A DNA stretch of 17,859 bases, from NCBI GenBank assembly GCA_948505485.1, contig CAOPQH010000019.1, positions 1 through 17,859 of the forward strand, read 5' to 3'. Of this stretch, positions 14,091 through 17,859 are shown piece by piece. A model generated the notes under the pieces. It did no database searches. It was not told the origin of the DNA and worked only from the letters and a program-made list of their open reading frames with translations. This DNA is from an uncultured Clostridia bacterium (GTDB lineage Bacteria; Bacillota; Clostridia; TANB77; CAG-508). Position numbers and translations under genes: made by a program. How positions within the stretch are numbered: position 1 is the first letter of the stretch; each line of letters opens with the position of its first letter.

Positions 14091-15056
14091 CTATTTTAAC
14101 CAATCTGGGTTAGCTATGTACCAGTCTATAGTTTTTACAATCCCATCTTCAAATTTTGTTTTTGGCGTCCATCCAAGTTCATTACTAATTTTAGTTGGGT
14201 CTATTGCATAACGATAATCATGTCCTTTTCTGTCTTCTACATGTTCAATTAAATCTTCTGATTTTCCTAATCTTTTTAATATTAACTTAACTATATCTAT
14301 ATTTCTTCTTTCATTGTGTCCGCCTATATTATATCTTTCACCTGATTTGCCATTATGAAATACTAAATCTATTGCTTCACAATGGTCTTCTACATATAGC
14401 CAATCTCTAATGTTTAGTCCTTCTCCATATACTGGTAATTTTTCATCATTTAATGCTAATTTTATCATATGTGGAATTAGCTTTTCGTTATGTTGATATG
14501 GTCCATAATTATTTGAGCAATTTGTTACATTTACATTCATTTTATATGTTTCTTTATATGCTAAAGCAATTAAATCTGAACTTGCTTTTGATGCAGAATA
14601 TGGGCTACTTGGTTTTATTGGAGATTTTTCTGTAAAATATCCATCTTCTCCTAGTGAACCATAAACTTCATCTGTTGATATATGTACAAATTTATTTTCA
14701 CTTCCTTCTCCCCATGCTCTTTTAGCTGCTTCTAAAAGTGTATGTGTTCCTATTACATTTGTTTGTGTAAATACAAATGGATTTTTTATACTATTATCAA
14801 CATGTGATTCTGCCGCAAAATGTATAACTCCATTTATTTGGTAATCTTCAAACAACTTTGTAACAAAGTCAAAATCACAAATATCTCCTTGTACAAATGT
14901 TATTTTGTCCTGTACTTTTTTTAAGTTATCTAAATTTCCTGCATATGTTAATTTATCTAATACAATTACATTATAATCTGGATGTTTATTTACAAAATAT
15001 TCTGCAAAATTTGCTCCTATAAATCCTGCAGCTCCTGTTACTAATATGTTTTTCAT
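14091..15056 (-). CDS. rfbB: dTDP-glucose 4,6-dehydratase
   Basis: This 321-residue short-chain dehydrogenase-type enzyme makes dTDP-4-keto-6-deoxyglucose, the second step of dTDP-L-rhamnose synthesis. The NAD-binding motif is TGAAGFIG (7-14). The catalytic residues are visible as T128-D129-E130 (HISTDEVYG) and Y153/K157 (YSASKASSD). The substrate-site motifs NCSNNYGPYQ and NIRDWLYVEDH are present. The start follows a GGAGG SD. It is the last rfb gene in this direction and is separated from rfbC by 252 bases carrying an unusual repeat element, whereas the other rfb gaps are 27-53 bases. It is followed by another palindromic element. Confidence 0.97.
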   Translation of the reverse strand: MKNILVTGAAGFIGANFAEYFVNKHPDYNVIVLDKLTYAGNLDNLKKVQDKITFVQGDICDFDFVTKLFEDYQINGVIHFAAESHVDNSIKNPFVFTQTNVIGTHTLLEAAKRAWGEGSENKFVHISTDEVYGSLGEDGYFTEKSPIKPSSPYSASKASSDLIALAYKETYKMNVNVTNCSNNYGPYQHNEKLIPHMIKLALNDEKLPVYGEGLNIRDWLYVEDHCEAIDLVFHNGKSGERYNIGGHNERRNIDIVKLILKRLGKSEDLIEHVEDRKGHDYRYAIDPTKISNELGWTPKTKFEDGIVKTIDWYIANPDWLK

Positions 15057-15102
15057 TTTTATTTTCCTCCCTATCTTACATTAAACACTAATTTTTACAG
15101 CT

Positions 15103-15300
15103 AAGCTACCTGTCAATAGCGTTTTTTTATATCGTAGAGAAGCCATGCGTGGTGATAGCACTTTTCGTTTGAGCCTGACGAAAACGAAAACGTCCTATCA
15201 CCAGGTAGCTTGGCGGTCATATAATTATAAAATACGCTATTGACACGCATGACTACTCTATAATATTGAAAAGTAATATTAACACGCGTGGCTTCTCTAC
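15103..15300. repeat. Element of interleaved inverted repeats between rfbC and rfbB
   Basis: Five inverted pairs are visible. A: 15103-15112 with 15202-15211 (AAGCTACCTG, perfect). B: 15111-15122 with 15234-15245 (TGTCAATAGCGT, perfect). C: 15134-15151 with 15283-15300 (one mismatch over 18). D: 15151-15158 with 15195-15202 (GGTGATAG, perfect). E: 15162-15170 with 15182-15190 (TTTTCGTTT, perfect). D and E nest into one long hairpin (15151-15202). The A, B and C pairs cross each other in the order A B C, hairpin, A' B' C'. A second, less exact partner for C lies at 15244-15260. Base composition is visibly richer in GC than the flanks. No ORF is seen in it. Confidence 0.75.
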
Positions 15301-15308
15301 TATGGTTA

Positions 15309-15890
15309 TTATTTTAAAAATTTGAATAAGTCTGTCTCTTTTAATTCTCTCAAAGAAGGCCATTTTGCATCTTTTTCAGATGTCAACAAATCTTCTGGCT
15401 TTAAATCTCCCATTGGCCATTCTATAGCTACATCTGGATCATTCCATGCTAGTCCACCTTCTGCCTCATGGTTATATAAATCATCACATTTGTATGTAAA
15501 CTCAGCTTCATCTGATAATACTAAAAATCCATGTGCAAATCCTCTAGGTATCATAAACATTTTTTTATTTTCTTCAGAAACGATTACTCCTTCCCATTTT
15601 CCATATGTTTTGCTTCCTGGTCTTAAGTCAACTGCAACATCAAAAACTTCGCCTTTTATACACCTTACAAGTTTTGCTTGTGTATTTTCTTTTTGAAAAT
15701 GAAGTCCCCTTAACACTCCTTTTTTTGATTTTGATTGGTTATCTTGAACAAAGTCATAATTTAAACCAATTTCTTCAAAATCTGCTTTATTATATGTCTC
15801 CATAAAATATCCTCTATTATCCCCAAATACTGTTGGCTCTATAATACAAACTCCTTCAATACTTGTGTCTATTCTTTTGAATTTTCCCAT
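15309..15890 (-). CDS. rfbC: dTDP-4-dehydrorhamnose 3,5-epimerase
   Basis: The 193-residue cupin-fold enzyme epimerises dTDP-4-keto-6-deoxyglucose at C3 and C5. Family motifs are GYFMETYNKADF, FVQDNQSKSKKGVLRGLHFQ (catalytic His at 64), GEVFDVAVDLRPGS, IPRGFAHGFLVLSD, and FTYKCDDLY with the active-site tyrosine at about 133, followed by WNDPDVAIEWP with the Asp of the catalytic His-Asp pair. Its length is normal. The SD is AAGGA. It is the third gene of the rhamnose run and is followed downstream by the interleaved repeat element. Confidence 0.97.
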   Translation of the reverse strand: MGKFKRIDTSIEGVCIIEPTVFGDNRGYFMETYNKADFEEIGLNYDFVQDNQSKSKKGVLRGLHFQKENTQAKLVRCIKGEVFDVAVDLRPGSKTYGKWEGVIVSEENKKMFMIPRGFAHGFLVLSDEAEFTYKCDDLYNHEAEGGLAWNDPDVAIEWPMGDLKPEDLLTSEKDAKWPSLRELKETDLFKFLK

Positions 15891-15943
15891 TTTTATCTCA
15901 TCCTTTTCCTTTTTTTATTTTCTAATTTCCAGCCTATAACTTC

Positions 15944-16816
15944 TTATTTTATTAAATCTTTTAAATACTGTCCATATTCTGTTTTCATATATTTATCCGC
16001 TAATTTTGATACTTGCTCAGCTGATATCCATTGTTTCTCAAATGCAATTTCTTCAGGGCAACTTATTTGTAATCCCTGTCTTTTTTGTATTGTTTGGACA
16101 AAACTTGCTGTTTCAATTAATGCATCATGTGTACCTGTATCAAACCATGCAATTCCTCTACCTAATTTTTCTACTTTTAATTTACCTTTTTTCATATATT
16201 CATCATTTAATGTTGTTATTTCTAGTTCTCCCCTTGCTGATGGTTTTACATTTTTTGCAATTTCTATAACATCATTTGTATAAAAATACAATCCAGGTAC
16301 TGCATAATTTGATTTTGGATTTTCTGGTTTTTCTTCTATTGAAATAGCATTTCCATTTTCATCTATTTCAACTACACCGTATCTTCTTGGGTCTTTAACA
16401 TAGTATCCAAAAATTGTTGCTTCATCTTCTCTGTCATTTGCTCTTTTTAATATTTTTTCTAGGTGCTCTCCATAAAATAGATTATCACCTAAAATCATTG
16501 CAACATTATCATCACCTATAAAATCTTTTCCTATTATAAACGCTTCTGCTAATCCATTTGGCTTTTCTTGAACTGTATATTCAAAATTCATTCCCCATTG
16601 ACTACCATCACCTAATAATTTTTTAAAAGTCACTATATCTCTAGGTGTTGATATTATTAATATATCTCGTATTCCTGCCTGCATAAGCACTGAAAGAGGA
16701 TAATAAATCATTGGTTTATCATATACTGGCATAATTTGTTTAGATATCGCAAGTGTTAACGGATATAATCTTGTACCACTCCCACCTGCTAATATAATTC
16801 CTTTTCTATTTTTCAT
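15944..16816 (-). CDS. rfbA: Glucose-1-phosphate thymidylyltransferase
   Basis: This enzyme of about 290 residues makes dTDP-glucose from glucose 1-phosphate and dTTP, the first step to dTDP-rhamnose. It begins MKNRKGIILAGGSGTRLYPL, the nucleotide-binding signature, then SKQIMPVYDKPMIYYPLSVL, QEKPNGLAEAF and MILGDNLFYG with a metal-binding aspartate. An in-frame ATG four codons upstream directly abuts the AAAGGA SD, leaving no spacing, so this ATG is preferred, although its 12-base spacing is long. It lies between rfbD and rfbC. Confidence 0.96.
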   Translation of the reverse strand: MKNRKGIILAGGSGTRLYPLTLAISKQIMPVYDKPMIYYPLSVLMQAGIRDILIISTPRDIVTFKKLLGDGSQWGMNFEYTVQEKPNGLAEAFIIGKDFIGDDNVAMILGDNLFYGEHLEKILKRANDREDEATIFGYYVKDPRRYGVVEIDENGNAISIEEKPENPKSNYAVPGLYFYTNDVIEIAKNVKPSARGELEITTLNDEYMKKGKLKVEKLGRGIAWFDTGTHDALIETASFVQTIQKRQGLQISCPEEIAFEKQWISAEQVSKLADKYMKTEYGQYLKDLIK

Positions 16817-16843
16817 TTTAGCTATCATTCCTTTCTTTGTTTA

Positions 16844-17716
16844 CTAATTATTTACTTGTTTCTCTTCTTCTAAATATCTGTCTAGAGCATCTTTCCATTC
16901 AGGTATATTAATTCCATTTTCTTTTAGTTTGCTTTTAGACATTTGAGAATTAAAAGGTCTTTTAGCTTGTGTGATTTTCATCATTTCAATATATTCTTCT
17001 GTAGTTACTGGATTTACTTTACATTCAATTCCTTGTTTGTTTAAAATTTCTTTTGTAAATTCATACCATGTTGTATATCCCTCATTTGTTGCATCATATA
17101 CACCATAAGGTATTTTCTTTTCTATTGCTTGATATATAATCTCTGTTAAGTCTTTTGCATATGTAGGACTTCCATGTTGGTCTGCAACAACATTAATTTC
17201 ATCTCTAGTTGTTCCTAATTTTGTCATTGTTTTAACAAAATTATTTCCTCCAACACCATATAACCAAGCAGTTCTAAATATATAATATTCATCCATATTA
17301 GTTTCAATACCTTGTTCTCCATGTAATTTTGTAATACCATATACTGTTACTGGATTTTTTTCATCATCTTCTTTATAATCTTTAGAAACATCTAAATCTC
17401 CACCAAATACATAATCTGTTGATATATGTACTAATTTAGCTCCTACTACTTTTGCAGCTTTTGCTAAATTGGTTGGTCCATCTCCATTTATTTTATCTGC
17501 TAATTCAAAACATTCTTCTGCTTTATCTACAGCAGTAAAAGCAGCACAATTAATTATATATTCCGGTTTTAAATCTTTTATAAATTCTAAAACTGCATTT
17601 TCATCAGTTATATCTAATTCTTCTACATCTGTTACTATAATTTCATTTTCTTTTGAAAATTTTTCTCTCACTTCCCTTGCTAGCATTCCATTTCCACCTG
17701 TTATTAAAATTTTCAT
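16844..17716 (-). CDS. rfbD: dTDP-4-dehydrorhamnose reductase
   Basis: The 290-residue NAD(P)H-dependent reductase completes dTDP-L-rhamnose. It starts MKILITGGNGMLAREV with the dinucleotide-binding glycines, and has IINCAAFTAVDKAEE, HISTDYVFGG and the catalytic pair Y126/K130 (VYGITKLHGEQ). A six-residue extension to a TTG is possible, but AAAGG ten bases before this ATG lies within it and supports the shorter form. It is the first visible gene of the rfb run; an extended -10 promoter and a palindrome lie just upstream. Confidence 0.96.
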   Translation of the reverse strand: MKILITGGNGMLAREVREKFSKENEIIVTDVEELDITDENAVLEFIKDLKPEYIINCAAFTAVDKAEECFELADKINGDGPTNLAKAAKVVGAKLVHISTDYVFGGDLDVSKDYKEDDEKNPVTVYGITKLHGEQGIETNMDEYYIFRTAWLYGVGGNNFVKTMTKLGTTRDEINVVADQHGSPTYAKDLTEIIYQAIEKKIPYGVYDATNEGYTTWYEFTKEILNKQGIECKVNPVTTEEYIEMMKITQAKRPFNSQMSKSKLKENGINIPEWKDALDRYLEEEKQVNN

Positions 17717-17749
17717 CTTATCACAACCTTTCAAATTACTTGCGCTTGT

Positions 17750-17778
17750 ATCATATCATTAAATCATAAAAAGTACAA
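17750..17778 (-). promoter_or_regulatory. Possible promoter of the rfbDACB run
   Basis: An extended -10 TGATATGAT (box 17755-17750) lies about 34 bases before the rfbD ATG. A 17-base spacer leads back to TTGTAC (17778-17773), a weak -35 located inside an arm of the 17761-17804 palindrome. Confidence 0.5.
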
Positions 17779-17804
17779 GTAAATACTTGTACTTTTTATG
17801 ATTT
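17761..17804. terminator. Perfect 21-bp hairpin upstream of rfbD
   Basis: Arms 17761-17781 and 17784-17804 are exact reverse complements with a 2-base spacer. The core is AAAAAGTACAAGTA with its complement ending in TTTTT, the pattern of a bidirectional intrinsic terminator. It would end transcription from whatever lies to the right, but it also covers the -35 region of the likely rfbD promoter and could act as an operator. Confidence 0.6.
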
Positions 17805-17810
17805 GGTTAA

Positions 17811-17859
17811 TTAAAGTTGCGATGTCCGTTTTTTATTTTTGTTTTTTGCCATCATAAAA
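17811..17859 (-). CDS. Possible 3' end of an upstream gene
   Basis: An open frame enters from the right edge and stops at TAA (17813-17811). The last residues would be MMAKNKNKKRTSQL, a basic tail. The terminator-like hairpin immediately after the stop supports a real gene end, but 16 codons are too few to identify it. Confidence 0.3.
   Translation of the reverse strand, partial: FMMAKNKNKKRTSQL

Noticed and set aside
15057..15116. A promoter for rfbB using TTGACA at 15116-15111 (minus)
   Set aside because: No acceptable -10 box occurs 16-19 bases downstream, so rfbB is more likely read from the upstream rfb promoter.
15240..15264. TTGACA and TATAAT on the plus strand within the interleaved repeat element, a possible invertible promoter
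   Set aside because: The spacer is only 13 bases, too short for a sigma-A promoter, and on this strand it would read into the antisense of rfbC. The idea of an inversion switch is kept only as one option for the repeats.
1..17859. CRISPR arrays, tRNA or rRNA genes, insertion sequences or prophage genes
   Set aside because: No regularly spaced repeats, no tRNA cloverleaf or conserved rRNA stretches, and no transposase or phage proteins were seen on either strand.

Overview
The window is very AT-rich, and its gene content and order point to a member of the Clostridia (Bacillota), plausibly an uncultured host-associated one. Evidence is the Asp23-AmaP-DUF2273 trio, RemA, the yicC-remA-gmk/rpoZ-priA-def-fmt and nusB-xseA-xseB synteny groups, purine-rich Shine-Dalgarno (SD) sites before nearly every gene, and a secreted clostridial-style Fn3/transglutaminase-like protein. 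The taxonomy is inference from gene families only. Almost every gene lies on the minus strand.

Layout in transcription order, right to left. (1) 17859-14091 holds the dTDP-L-rhamnose genes rfbD, rfbA, rfbC and rfbB, which supply an activated sugar for surface polysaccharide. A palindrome overlaps the likely promoter, and an unusual repeat element of about 200 bp separates rfbC from rfbB. (2) 14090-13773 is a gene-free, palindrome-rich stretch. (3) 13772-11784, plus strand, is a secreted protein with Fn3-like domains and a transglutaminase-like domain, under its own promoter. (4) 11659-8463 is a housekeeping operon: rsmE, a small membrane protein, yicC, remA, rpoZ and gmk. (5) 8394-8094 is a compact non-housekeeping locus, described below. 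(6) 8024-4300 is priA-def-fmt, covering replication restart and formyl-methionine handling. (7) 4187-1 is asp23, amaP, a DUF2273 gene, nusB, xseA, a PepSY-like membrane-anchored protein, xseB and a truncated DUF212 (divergent PAP2) gene.

The most interesting find is at 8141-8394. A sigma-A-type promoter drives a 23-residue hydrophobic peptide on the plus strand. A second promoter (TTGACA-17-TATACT) on the minus strand converges on it, and both end at one shared bidirectional terminator (8293-8329). The 5' end of the predicted minus-strand RNA of about 67 nt comes from a diverged direct repeat (8333-8357) of the toxin mRNA's start-codon region (8206-8229). The small RNA is therefore complementary in trans to the ribosome-binding and start region. 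This is the architecture of the par/Fst family of type I toxin-antitoxin systems, but the peptide is not one I recognise. The locus sits where coaBC lies in the Bacillus subtilis version of this gene cluster.

Other points to check are three interleaved inverted repeats between rfbC and rfbB (15103-15300), a 145-bp palindromic element after rfbB (13935-14079), and a perfect 16-bp inverted repeat covering the -10 box and start of the predicted asp23 promoter (4128-4174).
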